A stretch of DNA of 64,000 nucleotides, taken from the NCBI RefSeq assembly GCF_013003915.1, contig NZ_JABAIV010000001.1:310001-374000 (forward strand). The letters are read 5' to 3'. Of this stretch, positions 1 to 8,711 are shown piece by piece (the stretch's first letter is position 1; every line of letters starts with the position of its first letter). The translations under genes were made by a program, and so were the position numbers. The notes below the pieces were generated by a model. The model saw only the letters and a program-made list of their open reading frames with translations, was not told the origin of the DNA and did no database searches. The stretch comes from Telluria aromaticivorans. GTDB taxonomy: Bacteria; Pseudomonadota; Gammaproteobacteria; Burkholderiales; Burkholderiaceae_D.

Positions 1-1
1 C

Positions 2-370
2 CATCCGGTGAGCATGCTGCTCGCCAAAGCCATGGGGCGGCCGGGCGTCCATGCCAGGGGCAACCCGCTCGGCACCCTGGCCCTCGAAGGGACAGTCTGG
101 ATGGTGCTCGGCATCGCGCTGGCCTATGGCATCTCGCTGTGGCGCAGCGAACTGTTTTTCCCAGCGATGCTGTTGGTCATCGGCGGACGCTACCTCACGT
201 TCGCGTCGGTCTACGGAATGCGCGTGTACTGGCTCTGTGGCGCCACGCTGGCTGGGGCAGGTTTGCTGCTGGGGGCGAACCTCGCGTCGATGGCGGCGGG
301 CGCCTTCGCCGGCTCGGCCATCGAGACCGCGTTCGCCGTGGCGTTCTACCTGATGCAGCGCCGCGCGTGA
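2..370 (+). CDS. DUF7010-like membrane protein, 5' end outside the window
   Basis: The frame is open from the first bases of the window, so this is the C-terminal part (about 122 residues) of a longer protein. A GTG at position 8 exists but is unlikely to be the true start, because the family's conserved His-Pro just precedes it. The visible part has about three hydrophobic segments, an Asn-Pro-Leu motif before the first one, and a Phe-Phe-Pro-Ala run. This pattern recalls the uncharacterised DUF7010 membrane family; the match is from memory and was not searched. It ends at TGA 368-370. No function can be given beyond an inner-membrane location. The GNAT gene follows 80 bp downstream on the same strand. 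Confidence 0.55.
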   Translation, partial: HPVSMLLAKAMGRPGVHARGNPLGTLALEGTVWMVLGIALAYGISLWRSELFFPAMLLVIGGRYLTFASVYGMRVYWLCGATLAGAGLLLGANLASMAAGAFAGSAIETAFAVAFYLMQRRA

Positions 371-449
371 CAATGCGCGCAGTTTGGATCCCCTGCGGGA
401 TGCTGGAGTGCGCGCTTCCATCGCACCCGCCACCCGGCACCCTGGCGAC

Positions 450-944
450 ATGAGCGACATGCACACTGCACTCTTCCGGCAAGCGACGCGCGCGGATATC
501 CCCGCCATGTCGGCCATCCGACTGTCCGTCACCGAGAACGTCCTGCGCGACCCCAGCCGCGTCACGCTGGCCATGTACGAGGACTACCTCGAGGCCGCGG
601 GGCGGGGGTGGGTGGCCGAGATCGACGGCGCGGTGGTGGCGTTCTCGTATGCGGACCGCCACCAGGGCTCGATCTGGGCCCTGTTCGTCAGCCCGGGATA
701 CGAGGGCCATGGCCTGGCGAAGCGCCTGCTGGCCCTCGCCACCGGCTGGCTGTTCGCGCTGGGCCACCGCTCGGTGACCCTGACCACCAGCGCCGGCACC
801 CGCGCGGACCGTTTCTATGCGCGGCAAGGCTGGCACGCCAGGCTGCTCAGCGCGACCGAGGTGGAATACACCCTCGCACATGACAGCGCAGCGGCGAATC
901 GTATAGATCTTGACGCCGGCGGCCTCATCCCCCATGCTATTTAG
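450..944 (+). CDS. GNAT family N-acetyltransferase
   Basis: This 164-residue protein has the size of a single GNAT domain and probably transfers an acetyl group from acetyl-CoA to an amine. The acetyl-CoA loop (motif A) is visible as Val-Ser-Pro-Gly-Tyr-Glu-Gly-His-Gly-Leu-Ala near residues 77-87, followed by an amphipathic helix. A Phe-Tyr-x-Arg-Gln-Gly-Trp stretch near residue 125 is the usual C-terminal GNAT signature. The frame is open further upstream to 384. I chose the ATG at 450 because the family core starts within ten residues of it and the upstream extension is Pro/Arg-rich and unstructured. An ATG at 459 is also possible. The substrate is unknown and the neighbours give no hint. 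Confidence 0.85.
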   Translation: MSDMHTALFRQATRADIPAMSAIRLSVTENVLRDPSRVTLAMYEDYLEAAGRGWVAEIDGAVVAFSYADRHQGSIWALFVSPGYEGHGLAKRLLALATGWLFALGHRSVTLTTSAGTRADRFYARQGWHARLLSATEVEYTLAHDSAAANRIDLDAGGLIPHAI

Positions 945-1076
945 CTAACAACGTCTGCTTCGTCCACAAGGCTTGCACGGCGGCGCCCCCCGGCATGCAG
1001 TCACCCGCTGCCCTGCCTGCGCGCCTCCGTCAATAGCGCAGGCGTCCATTGACCTTGCCATCGACAGGACGACCGC

Positions 1077-1973
1077 ATGACCCCGAACGAGAACGCCAAG
1101 CCGCCGCACGCCCCGATCGAATACATCCTGAATGCCAGCTGCCGCGCCGGCATCGGCATCGTGGCCGCCGTCGCCACCTTCCTGGCCGAGCGCGACTGCT
1201 ATATCTGCGCGCTGGAGCAGTTCGACGACGACTCCACCGAACGCTTCTTCATGCGCGCGGTGTTCCGTCGCCAGGCCGATTCCCCCGCCATCGACGAGAT
1301 CCGCAGCCAGTTCGCGGCCCTGGCAGCCGGCCGCCTGCAGATGGGCTGGAAGATCCACGACCCGGCCGACCCGGTCAAGACCGTGATCATGGTCTCGAAG
1401 GACGACCACTGCCTCGACGACCTGCTCTACCGCCGCCGCAACGGCGAGCTGAATATGTCCGTGACGGCCGTAGTGTCGAACCACCTCGACCTGCGGCCGA
1501 TGGTCGAGCGCGAAGGCATCCGCTTCATCTTCCTGCCGGTCACCAAGGACAACAAGGCGCTGCAGGAAGCCCGGCTGCTGGAAGTGGTCGAGGAGACCGG
1601 CGCCGAGCTGGTGATCCTGGCGCGCTACATGCAGATCCTGTCGGACGAACTGGCGAGCCGCCTGGCAGGCCGCTGCATCAACATCCACCACTCCTTCCTG
1701 CCCGGCTTCAAGGGCGCCAAGCCTTACCACCAGGCCTTCGACCGCGGCGTCAAGCTGATCGGCGCGACCGCGCACTACGTCACGCCCGACCTCGACGAAG
1801 GCCCGATCATCGAGCAGGTGCTGACCCGGGTCGACCATAACTTCAAGCCCGAACAGCTGGTGCGGGTGGGCCGCGACAACGAATGCATGGCGCTGGCGGC
1901 TGCAGTCAAGTTCCACATCGAACGGCGTGTTTTCGTACACGGGAATAAAACGATCGTCTTCCGCGGCAGCTGA
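1077..1973 (+). CDS. purU: Formyltetrahydrofolate deformylase
   Basis: The enzyme hydrolyses 10-formyl-THF to formate and THF. In proteobacteria this balances one-carbon pools and supplies formate for PurT-type purine synthesis. At 298 residues it is of normal size. Residues about 12-90 form an ACT-type regulatory domain, and residues 95-290 form the formyltransferase fold. The catalytic Asn-x-His is at Asn202/His204, within Ile-Asn-Ile-His-His-Ser-Phe-Leu-Pro-Gly. The catalytic Asp is Asp240, within Asp-Leu-Asp-Glu-Gly-Pro-Ile. The ATG is preceded by AGGA about 7 bp upstream. It appears monocistronic, with 132 bp upstream and 176 bp downstream free of genes. I see no purine riboswitch. Confidence 0.95.
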   Translation: MTPNENAKPPHAPIEYILNASCRAGIGIVAAVATFLAERDCYICALEQFDDDSTERFFMRAVFRRQADSPAIDEIRSQFAALAAGRLQMGWKIHDPADPVKTVIMVSKDDHCLDDLLYRRRNGELNMSVTAVVSNHLDLRPMVEREGIRFIFLPVTKDNKALQEARLLEVVEETGAELVILARYMQILSDELASRLAGRCINIHHSFLPGFKGAKPYHQAFDRGVKLIGATAHYVTPDLDEGPIIEQVLTRVDHNFKPEQLVRVGRDNECMALAAAVKFHIERRVFVHGNKTIVFRGS

Positions 1974-2006
1974 ATTCATCTGTTGTGCCTTTCCGGCCAC
2001 AATTGA

Positions 2007-2037
2007 TTGCCAACCTGCAACGAAATACCGTTATAAT
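2007..2037 (+). promoter_or_regulatory. Probable sigma70 promoter of the diguanylate cyclase gene
   Basis: A perfect TATAAT lies at 2032-2037, and a TTGCCA at 2007-2012 lies 19 bp upstream, longer than the optimal 17 bp. The pair sits 113 bp before the ATG at 2150 in an AT-richer stretch. It would give the GGDEF gene its own transcript with a leader of roughly 105 nt. Called by eye only. Confidence 0.5.
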
Positions 2038-2149
2038 TCCTGTAGCGGTCGCAGGATAGTGGCGGTCTTAGCATCCAATGCTCTTCCGGAGTGCGTTGTT
2101 GCCTCTCGGTTACATTGCGTGAGATTTTAACGCGGCGCCGAGTGACACA

Positions 2150-3403
2150 ATGCCGTTCGTGCGCAAGGCCACCCGGGCCTGTGACGCCCTTCGTACCTTG
2201 GACAGACAAAACGTGGCCCGCCCTATCCGCCCAGACGCACTGGCAATCGACCCGCTCTTAGGCGAGTTCGCCGATCGCCGTACCGAAGACACCTACCTCG
2301 AGCACCAGCAGCCGCGCACCCGCGCCCAGCTGGCCTTCACCCTGCTGTTCTGCACCCTGTTCTTCCTGTGCTTCTTCGCCACCGACGTGGCGGCGCTCGG
2401 CCTCGTTCCCGATACCGCGCTGCTGCTGGGCGCCCGACTGGTGGTGGCCATCACGGCCGGCAGCTGCGCCTGGCTGGCACTGAAGCGGCCCCTGTCGACC
2501 GGCGCCACGCGGCTGGCGGCCAGCCTGGCCGAAGCCGTCGCACTGGCCTGCTTCATGGTGATTGCCGTGCACCGGCCCGGCGAATTCCACTGGCATGCCA
2601 TGTCGCTCGCCATCATGCTGCTGGTGATCTACCTGTACATCCCGAACCGGCTCGCCTGGGCGCTCGGCCTGGCGAGCGCCGCGACCGGGACCTTCCTGGT
2701 CCTGACCATGCTGTTCGGAGCGCTCGGCTTCGCCGACATGCTGACCCTCGGCATGCTGCTGGCCCTGGTCAACACTTTCGGCGCGCTGGCTGCGCGGCGC
2801 TACGGCCACGTGGCGCGCGAGGAGTTCCGCGCCAGGGTGGTGCTCCAGCACGCAGCCGAGCGCGACCACCTGACCGGCTGCTTCAACCGCCGCTACCTGC
2901 ATGAACAGCTGATGGGCGCGGCATCGCCGCTGCAGGCGGGCGAGCCGCTGACCGTGATCCTGTGCGACATCGACCGGTTCAAGCAGGTCAACGACACCCA
3001 CGGCCACGCCGGCGGCGACGCCGTGATTACCAGCTTCGCCGGCCTGCTGCAGTCGGTCGCGCGCGACGGCATCGACAGTGTGGTGCGCTACGGCGGCGAG
3101 GAATTCCTGCTGGTGCTGCCCGGCACTGGCCGCGATGCGGGCGTGCACCAGGCCGAATGGCTGCGTACCCGCTTCGCCGCGACGCCGGCCCTGGTCGCGG
3201 CTGGCGACCAGCCTGTCCATGCCACCGCCAGCTTCGGCGTGGCCACGCTCGGGCCGGGGCCACACAGCGCCGGCGTACTGGAAGGGCTGATCCACGCTGC
3301 AGACAAGCTGATGTACGCGGCCAAGCGCAATGGACGCGACCGGGTGGAATCGCTCGCCCAGCCGGCGTCCGTGCCGGCCGGGCCCTTGGCAAGCGCAGCA
3401 TAA
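2150..3403 (+). CDS. Membrane-bound GGDEF diguanylate cyclase
   Basis: This 417-residue protein makes cyclic di-GMP from two GTP at the inner membrane. Residues about 55-235 contain roughly six transmembrane helices, forming an unassigned MASE-like sensor. A short linker and a C-terminal GGDEF domain (about 240-400) follow. The active-site loop is Gly-Gly-Glu-Glu-Phe at 315-319, and the upstream Asp-Ile-Asp-Arg-Phe-Lys-x-Val-Asn-Asp signature is intact, so catalysis is expected. The allosteric inhibitory site (Arg-x-x-Asp five residues before the loop) reads Asp-Gly-Ile-Asp, so product inhibition may be lost. No EAL domain is present. The first 50 residues are cytoplasmic and poorly conserved in appearance, so a later start is possible. 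The input signal is unknown. Confidence 0.9.
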   Translation: MPFVRKATRACDALRTLDRQNVARPIRPDALAIDPLLGEFADRRTEDTYLEHQQPRTRAQLAFTLLFCTLFFLCFFATDVAALGLVPDTALLLGARLVVAITAGSCAWLALKRPLSTGATRLAASLAEAVALACFMVIAVHRPGEFHWHAMSLAIMLLVIYLYIPNRLAWALGLASAATGTFLVLTMLFGALGFADMLTLGMLLALVNTFGALAARRYGHVAREEFRARVVLQHAAERDHLTGCFNRRYLHEQLMGAASPLQAGEPLTVILCDIDRFKQVNDTHGHAGGDAVITSFAGLLQSVARDGIDSVVRYGGEEFLLVLPGTGRDAGVHQAEWLRTRFAATPALVAAGDQPVHATASFGVATLGPGPHSAGVLEGLIHAADKLMYAAKRNGRDRVESLAQPASVPAGPLASAA

Positions 3404-3530
3404 GGCAGGCGGCGCGTGGCGGTATCGTCCCGCGATACCGGGCCGCCAGCAGCATGCTACTTCGCCGGGTTCCCTTGATTTGATCGCGCACGGGCAGGAT
3501 CATGCCCACACGCCAACCACGGAGCCCATC

Positions 3531-3950
3531 ATGAAGTTCAGCTTGAAGTTCATCACACAGCGCCTCTTCCTTGCCACCCTGCTCGGCCTGGCTTGCACCG
3601 CGGCACAGGCGGCGGGCCAGTCGGCACCGTCCCAGGCCAGTGCCAAGCTGTCGGCCACCGTGGTCGGCGGTTCGGTGACTACCCTGGCCGCCGGCGGCAG
3701 CGTGGTCGTTGCCAGCGTGCAGACGGTGGCCGAAGGCGTGGACATCGTGCTGGAGAACGTAGCCGACGGCAGCCGCGCCACCGTGCGCCTGTCCAGCCGG
3801 GCCGCGGGCGGTCTCTCGCTGGCCGCCGGCGCCACGCTGGAAGTGGCCGCGGCATCGACCGGCTACGTGCTGGTCATGGCCGGCAAGGCGATCGCCTTCC
3901 TGCCGAACGAGGCCGGCAAGGCCTTGCTGCACCACGGCCAGGCGATGTGA
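3531..3950 (+). CDS. Small exported protein of unknown function, coupled to a DUF2145 gene
   Basis: This 139-residue protein has a clear Sec signal peptide (positive Lys-Phe-Ser-Leu-Lys start, hydrophobic core, cleavage likely after Ala-Gln-Ala near residue 28). The mature part is rich in Ala, Gly, Val, Ser and Thr in a repetitive beta-like pattern and has no cysteines. The ATG at 3531 was preferred over upstream in-frame starts because it begins exactly at the signal peptide. Its stop codon overlaps the start of the DUF2145 gene by one base (TGATG), so translation is probably coupled and the two products likely act together in the periplasm. I recognise no domain. Confidence 0.8.
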   Translation: MKFSLKFITQRLFLATLLGLACTAAQAAGQSAPSQASAKLSATVVGGSVTTLAAGGSVVVASVQTVAEGVDIVLENVADGSRATVRLSSRAAGGLSLAAGATLEVAAASTGYVLVMAGKAIAFLPNEAGKALLHHGQAM

Positions 3951-4726
3951 TGAAACGCCTGGTATTGACGGTGCTGCTGGCGGTCGTCCTTCCGGCACGG
4001 GCCGGCCAGGCCTGCGAAGCGAAGCCGCCCGGCCCGCACGACGTGATCCTGTCGATGGACCTGGCCCAGCGCACCGTGGCGGCGCTGGACGCCAGCGGAG
4101 CACGGGTGGCGCTGGTGTCGCGTGCCGGCCAGGACCTGTCGCGCTACCGCCTGCGCTATTCGCACATGGGCATCGCGGTACGCGACCACCCGGCCGGCCG
4201 CTGGACCGTCGTGCATGCGCTGAACGACTGCGGCACCGCGGCCTCGGTCTTGTACAACGAGGGCATGGGCAACTTCTTCCTGACGGATTTGCACCGGCAC
4301 GAGGCGCAGCTGCTGATCCCGGGTGCCGCGCTGCAGGAGAGGCTGGCCGCCCTCTTCGCTACCCGTACGCCGCTGCGGCTACACGAGCCGAAGTACAACA
4401 TGCTGGCCTATGTGTTCTCGACCCGCTACCAGAATTCGAATGGCTGGGTGCTGGAAACGCTCGCCGCGGCGGCAGCCCCTGCCGGCCAGGTCGAGACCCG
4501 GACGGAAGCCCAGGCCTGGCTGCGCGCCATCCACTACCAGCCGCCGACCATCGAGATCCCGGCGGCGGTGCGCCTGGGCGCGCGCCTGTTCCGCGCCAAC
4601 GTGGCCTTCGACGATCACCCCTTCGGCCGGCGCATGGCCGGCCAGATCGACACCGTCAGTACCGACGCGGTGGTGCGGATGCTGCGCATGACCGACCCGC
4701 AGGCCAGGACCCTGACCCTCGATTGA
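3950..4726 (+). CDS. DUF2145 family exported protein
   Basis: This 258-residue protein has a short signal peptide (Met-Lys-Arg-Leu-Val start, cleavage near residue 19). The body matches the uncharacterised DUF2145 family: a Tyr-Ser-His-Met-Gly-Ile-Ala motif, an invariant-looking Leu-Asn-Asp-Cys-Gly near residue 92, and a Lys-Tyr-Asn-x-Leu-x-Tyr-Val-Phe stretch near residue 147. The spaced His and Cys give it the look of an NlpC/P60-like papain-fold hydrolase, but that is inference. The start overlaps the preceding gene's stop, and a 100-bp gap separates it from the molybdoenzyme operon, so I do not link the two. Family confidence is good; the function is unknown. Confidence 0.8.
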   Translation: MKRLVLTVLLAVVLPARAGQACEAKPPGPHDVILSMDLAQRTVAALDASGARVALVSRAGQDLSRYRLRYSHMGIAVRDHPAGRWTVVHALNDCGTAASVLYNEGMGNFFLTDLHRHEAQLLIPGAALQERLAALFATRTPLRLHEPKYNMLAYVFSTRYQNSNGWVLETLAAAAAPAGQVETRTEAQAWLRAIHYQPPTIEIPAAVRLGARLFRANVAFDDHPFGRRMAGQIDTVSTDAVVRMLRMTDPQARTLTLD

Positions 4727-4826
4727 TCGCCGAATGCGGGCCGGATGCAGTTTGTACGTGTGTGAACTAACCGAAGTCCGCCCGTCCCAGGGTTAAGCTC
4801 GAAGCTTCGCTTAAGAAAGGACGGCC

Positions 4827-5369
4827 ATGGACCTTCACCAGGAATACCCGATCCGGCTGCGCATTAACGGACAGGACCGGCAGTTCGAGGTCCAGGCCTG
4901 GGTGACGCTGCTCGACCTGCTGCGCGAACGCGCCGGACTGACCGGCACCAAGAAGGGCTGCGACCACGGCCAGTGCGGGGCCTGCACCGTGCTGCTGGAC
5001 GGTAAACGCGTCAACTCCTGCCTCACCCTGGCCGTCATGCAGAACGGCCACGAGGTGACAACCGTCGAGGGCCTGGCCGACGGCGACGGGCTGCATCCGC
5101 TGCAGCAGGCCTTCATCGATTGCGACGCCTTCCAGTGCGGTTACTGTACGCCCGGCCAGCTGTGCTCCGCGGCCGGCCTGATCGCGGAAGGCCAGGCCAG
5201 GACCGGCGACGACGTACGCGAACTCATGAGCGGCAACCTGTGCCGCTGCGGCGCCTACCCGCAGATCCGGGAAGCCGTGATGCAGGTGATGGGGATCGAT
5301 GGCAAGCCCGCCGAAGGCGGCGAAGACGGAAAGAAGACGCCGTTCACCACCGGTCCGGTGCTCGCATGA
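4827..5369 (+). CDS. Aldehyde/isoquinoline oxidoreductase, [2Fe-2S] subunit (PaoA-like)
   Basis: This is the small electron-transfer subunit (180 residues) of a xanthine-oxidase-family molybdoenzyme. The N-terminal plant-ferredoxin-type cluster ligands are Cys45, Cys50, Cys53 and Cys65. The C-terminal helical cluster ligands are Cys104, Cys107, Cys139 and Cys141. These eight cysteines hold the two [2Fe-2S] centres that pass electrons from the Mo site to the FAD subunit. E. coli PaoA has a twin-arginine leader and is periplasmic. Here the protein starts directly with the ferredoxin fold, so a cytoplasmic enzyme is predicted. The ATG at 4827 follows AGGA with good spacing. The end overlaps the next gene by 4 bp (ATGA). 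Confidence 0.92.
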   Translation: MDLHQEYPIRLRINGQDRQFEVQAWVTLLDLLRERAGLTGTKKGCDHGQCGACTVLLDGKRVNSCLTLAVMQNGHEVTTVEGLADGDGLHPLQQAFIDCDAFQCGYCTPGQLCSAAGLIAEGQARTGDDVRELMSGNLCRCGAYPQIREAVMQVMGIDGKPAEGGEDGKKTPFTTGPVLA

Positions 5370-6385
5370 ACCCGTTCACCTTTACCCAGGCCGGCGACAT
5401 CGAGGGCGCGCTGGCGCAACTGGCGGCGGGCGCGCGCCCGATCGCCGGCGGCACCAACCTGCTCGACCTCATGAAGGCAGGCGTTCCGCCTGCCGGCGTC
5501 AGCCTACCGAACCAGCTGGTCGACATCAACGCCCTTGGCCTCGACCAGATCGAAGAAGCCGGCGGCGGCCTGCGCCTCGGCGCCCTGGCGCGCAATGCCG
5601 ACACGGCCTACCACGCGCTGGTGCGTAGCCGCTACCCGCTGCTTAGCGCCGCGATCCTGGCCGGCGCCTCGCCCCAGCTGCGCAACATGGCCACCAATGG
5701 CGGCAACCTGCTGCAACGCACCCGCTGCCATTACTTTTATGACGTCGGCACGCCCTGCAACAAGCGCGAGCCCGGCAGCGGCTGTCCCGCGAAAGAGGGA
5801 CTCAACCGCCAGCTGGCCATCCTCGGCACCAGCGAGGAATGCATCGCGAACCACCCGTCCGACATGTGCGTGGCACTGCGCGCGCTCGACGCCGTCGTGC
5901 ATGTGAAGTCAAGCAAGGGCCAGCGAGAGATCCCCTTCGCCGACTTCCACCGCCTGCCGGGCGACCGGCCGGAGATCGACAACACCCTCGAGCCAGGTGA
6001 GCTGATCACCCATATCGCCCTGCCCGACGCCAGCCGCTTCGTGAAGCACTCGGCCTATATCAAGGTGCGCGACCGCCTGTCGTATGCGTTCGCGCTGGTG
6101 TCGGTGGCGGCCGCCCTCGACCTCGACGACGGTACCATCCGCGCGGCCCGCATTGCGCTGGGCGGCGTCGCCCACAAACCCTGGCGCGTGGAAGAAGCCG
6201 AAGCGGCCCTTAGCGGCAAACAGGCCGGCGAGGAGGCCTACGGCGCGGCTGCCGACATCATCCTGCGCGGCGCGCGCGGCTATGGCCAGAACGACTTCAA
6301 GCTCACTTTGGCGCGCAACACCATCGTGCAAGCCTTGACCACTGCCGCCCGCGGCACAGAATTCGCTACAGGAGAGCAACGATGA
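5366..6385 (+). CDS. Aldehyde/isoquinoline oxidoreductase, FAD subunit with extra [4Fe-4S] (PaoB-like)
   Basis: This 339-residue FAD-binding subunit of the xanthine-oxidase family passes electrons to the final acceptor. FAD contacts are visible as Ala-Gly-Gly-Thr-Asn near residues 27-31 and Asn-Gly-Gly-Asn-Leu near 111-115. Directly after comes a Cys-rich insertion (Cys121, Cys131, Cys140, Cys159) that the PaoB branch uses for an additional [4Fe-4S] cluster and that ordinary xanthine dehydrogenase FAD subunits lack. This places the operon with PaoABC rather than XdhABC. Both junctions are 4-bp ATGA overlaps, so the three subunits are translationally coupled. Confidence 0.92.
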   Translation: MNPFTFTQAGDIEGALAQLAAGARPIAGGTNLLDLMKAGVPPAGVSLPNQLVDINALGLDQIEEAGGGLRLGALARNADTAYHALVRSRYPLLSAAILAGASPQLRNMATNGGNLLQRTRCHYFYDVGTPCNKREPGSGCPAKEGLNRQLAILGTSEECIANHPSDMCVALRALDAVVHVKSSKGQREIPFADFHRLPGDRPEIDNTLEPGELITHIALPDASRFVKHSAYIKVRDRLSYAFALVSVAAALDLDDGTIRAARIALGGVAHKPWRVEEAEAALSGKQAGEEAYGAAADIILRGARGYGQNDFKLTLARNTIVQALTTAARGTEFATGEQR

Positions 6386-8694
6386 CCGACCTGATTCCAG
6401 AACTGCGCACGCCGGTCGCCCCCGAAGGCACGGGCCGGGTGCACAGCGGCATGGCGGTCTCGCGCGTCGACGGCCGCGCCAAGGTTACCGGCGCCGCCAA
6501 GTACGCCGCCGAAGAATCCGCGCCCAACCTGGTGTATGGCGTCGTGGTGAGCGGCACCATCGCCAAGGGCCGCATCACCGGCATCGAAACCGTGGACGCG
6601 CTCACGGCGCACGGCGTGGTTGCCGTGATCACCCACCTGAACCGGCCGAAGATCCGCGCCTACGACATCGCCTTCAAGGACATGACCGCCCCTGGCGGCT
6701 CGCCTTTCCGGCCCCTGGCGAGCGACAAGATCTTCTACAGCGGCCAGCCAGTCGCCCTGGTCGTCGCCAGCAGCTTCGAGGCGGCGCGCCATGCCGCGCA
6801 GCTGGTGAAGGTGAGCTACGAAGAAGACAAGCACGAGACCGACCTGCTGGCGACCCTTGACCAGGCCTACGAGCCGCGGCCGATGAAGGCCGGCTTCACG
6901 CCCCCTAGTTCGACCGGCGACGCCGACAAGGCATTCGAGGCCGCGCCGGTCAAGGTCGAGTCGCAGTTTTACCATGGGGTCGAGCACCACAACCCGATGG
7001 AAATGTTCGCCACCACCGTGATCCGCGCCGACGATGGCCACATGACCATCTACGACAAGACCCAGAGCTCGCAGAACAACCGCTGGTATGTCTCGCGCGC
7101 CTTCGGTCTTTCGAAGAACAAGGTCACCGTGCGCAACCCCTATGTGGGCGGCGCCTTCGGCTCGGGCTTGCGCCCGCAATACCAGCTGACCCTGGCCGTG
7201 ATGGCCGCGCTGCAGCTCAAGTGCTCGGTGCGGGTGGTGCTCACGCGCCAGCAGATGTTCAGCTTTGGCCACCGCCCCGAGACCTGGCAGAAAGTGCGGC
7301 TGGCGGCCAACCCGGACGGCAAGCTGCAGGCCATTACCCATGACGCGATCCACGAAACCTCGCGCCTCGAGGATTATGTCGAGGTGGTGGTGAACTGGTC
7401 GGGCCAGCTGTACGCCTGCGACAACATCAAGCTGGGCTACAAGGTCGTGGCCCACGACCGCCATTCGCCGATCGACATGCGCGCGCCCGGCGCCGCCCAC
7501 GGCGTGCATGCGCTCGAAGTGGCGATGGACGAACTGGCCTACAAGCTCAAGATCGATCCGCTGGAACTCCGGCGCATCAATTATGCCGAGCGTAATCCTC
7601 TCGACGACAAGCCCTATTCCACCAAGGAGCTGAGCCAGTGCTATGACAAGGGCGCGCAGCGCTTCGGCTGGGCCGATCGACCGATCGAGCCGCGCTCGAT
7701 GCGCGATGGCGACGAGCTGGTGGGATGGGGTATGGCGACCGGGATCTGGGACTCGCTGGTGATGGTGGCGCGCGTCAGCGCGGTGCTGCATGCCGACGGC
7801 CGCCTGGTGGTGAGCAGCGCGGCGACCGACATCGGCACCGGCACCTATACCGTGATGGCGATGATCGCGGCCGAGGCCATGGGCATGCCGCTCGAGCAGG
7901 TGACCTTTCAGCTTGGCGACTCGACCCTGCCGATGGCGCCGATCGAAGGCGGCTCATCGCACGTCACCACGGTCGGCGGCGGCGTGCACGGCGCTTGCGA
8001 GAAGCTGCAGAAGCGGCTGTTCAAGCTGGCGCAGGACATGCCGGATTCGCGCATGAAGGGCGTGCGCCAGAAGGACGTCGTGTTCCAGGACGGCACCATG
8101 ATGCTGCGTAACCGGCCCGAGACGGCGCTGCGGCTGGGCGAGGTGCTGGCCTCGAGCGGCATCGACCGGGTCGAAGAAAAATACCTGATGACGCCGCAGA
8201 TGCTCAAGCAGCGCAAGTTCACCCGCGCCGTGCACTCGGCCGTGTTCTGCGAAGTGCGCGTCAACGAGAAGCTGGGCATGGTGCGGGTGACACGGGTTGT
8301 CAGCGCAGTGGCGGCCGGGCGCATCATCAATGCCAAGACCGCCGCCAGCCAGGTCAGCGGCGCGGTGGTCTGGGGCATCAGCCAGGCGCTGCACGAAGAA
8401 AGCTTCACCGACCACCGGTTCGGCCGCTTCATGAATCACAATTTCGCCGAATACCATGTGGCGACCAACGCCGACATCCACGACATCGAGGTGATCTTCG
8501 CGGAAGAAGACGACCGCATCGTCAGCAAGCAGCTCGGCGCCAAGGGGGTGGGCGAGATCGGCATCGTCGGGGTGTCGGCGGCGATCAGCAATGCGATCTT
8601 CCACGCCACCGGCAAGCGGCTGCGCAGCACGCCGATCACGCCGGACAAGATCCTGCTGGGCGACCGGGAGATCCCGGTACAGGATCCGACCTGA
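6382..8694 (+). CDS. Aldehyde/isoquinoline oxidoreductase, molybdopterin subunit (PaoC-like)
   Basis: This 770-residue catalytic subunit carries Mo-molybdopterin (a cytosine dinucleotide in this branch). The fold is two-domain: an a/b hammerhead at residues about 25-145, then Mo-binding domains. An Arg-Ala-Pro-Gly motif, in Met-Arg-Ala-Pro-Gly-Ala-Ala-His, marks the substrate channel; Arg in this motif is conserved in PaoC. The catalytic base Glu725 lies in Gly-Val-Gly-Glu-Ile-Gly. It probably oxidises aromatic aldehydes or N-heterocycles. There is no Tat leader in any subunit and no PaoD/XdhC-type sulfurating chaperone nearby, so that factor would have to be encoded elsewhere. The next gene, on the other strand, ends 17 bp downstream. 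Confidence 0.92.
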   Translation: MTDLIPELRTPVAPEGTGRVHSGMAVSRVDGRAKVTGAAKYAAEESAPNLVYGVVVSGTIAKGRITGIETVDALTAHGVVAVITHLNRPKIRAYDIAFKDMTAPGGSPFRPLASDKIFYSGQPVALVVASSFEAARHAAQLVKVSYEEDKHETDLLATLDQAYEPRPMKAGFTPPSSTGDADKAFEAAPVKVESQFYHGVEHHNPMEMFATTVIRADDGHMTIYDKTQSSQNNRWYVSRAFGLSKNKVTVRNPYVGGAFGSGLRPQYQLTLAVMAALQLKCSVRVVLTRQQMFSFGHRPETWQKVRLAANPDGKLQAITHDAIHETSRLEDYVEVVVNWSGQLYACDNIKLGYKVVAHDRHSPIDMRAPGAAHGVHALEVAMDELAYKLKIDPLELRRINYAERNPLDDKPYSTKELSQCYDKGAQRFGWADRPIEPRSMRDGDELVGWGMATGIWDSLVMVARVSAVLHADGRLVVSSAATDIGTGTYTVMAMIAAEAMGMPLEQVTFQLGDSTLPMAPIEGGSSHVTTVGGGVHGACEKLQKRLFKLAQDMPDSRMKGVRQKDVVFQDGTMMLRNRPETALRLGEVLASSGIDRVEEKYLMTPQMLKQRKFTRAVHSAVFCEVRVNEKLGMVRVTRVVSAVAAGRIINAKTAASQVSGAVVWGISQALHEESFTDHRFGRFMNHNFAEYHVATNADIHDIEVIFAEEDDRIVSKQLGAKGVGEIGIVGVSAAISNAIFHATGKRLRSTPITPDKILLGDREIPVQDPT

Positions 8695-8711
8695 GCGCAG
8701 ACGTAAGCGCG

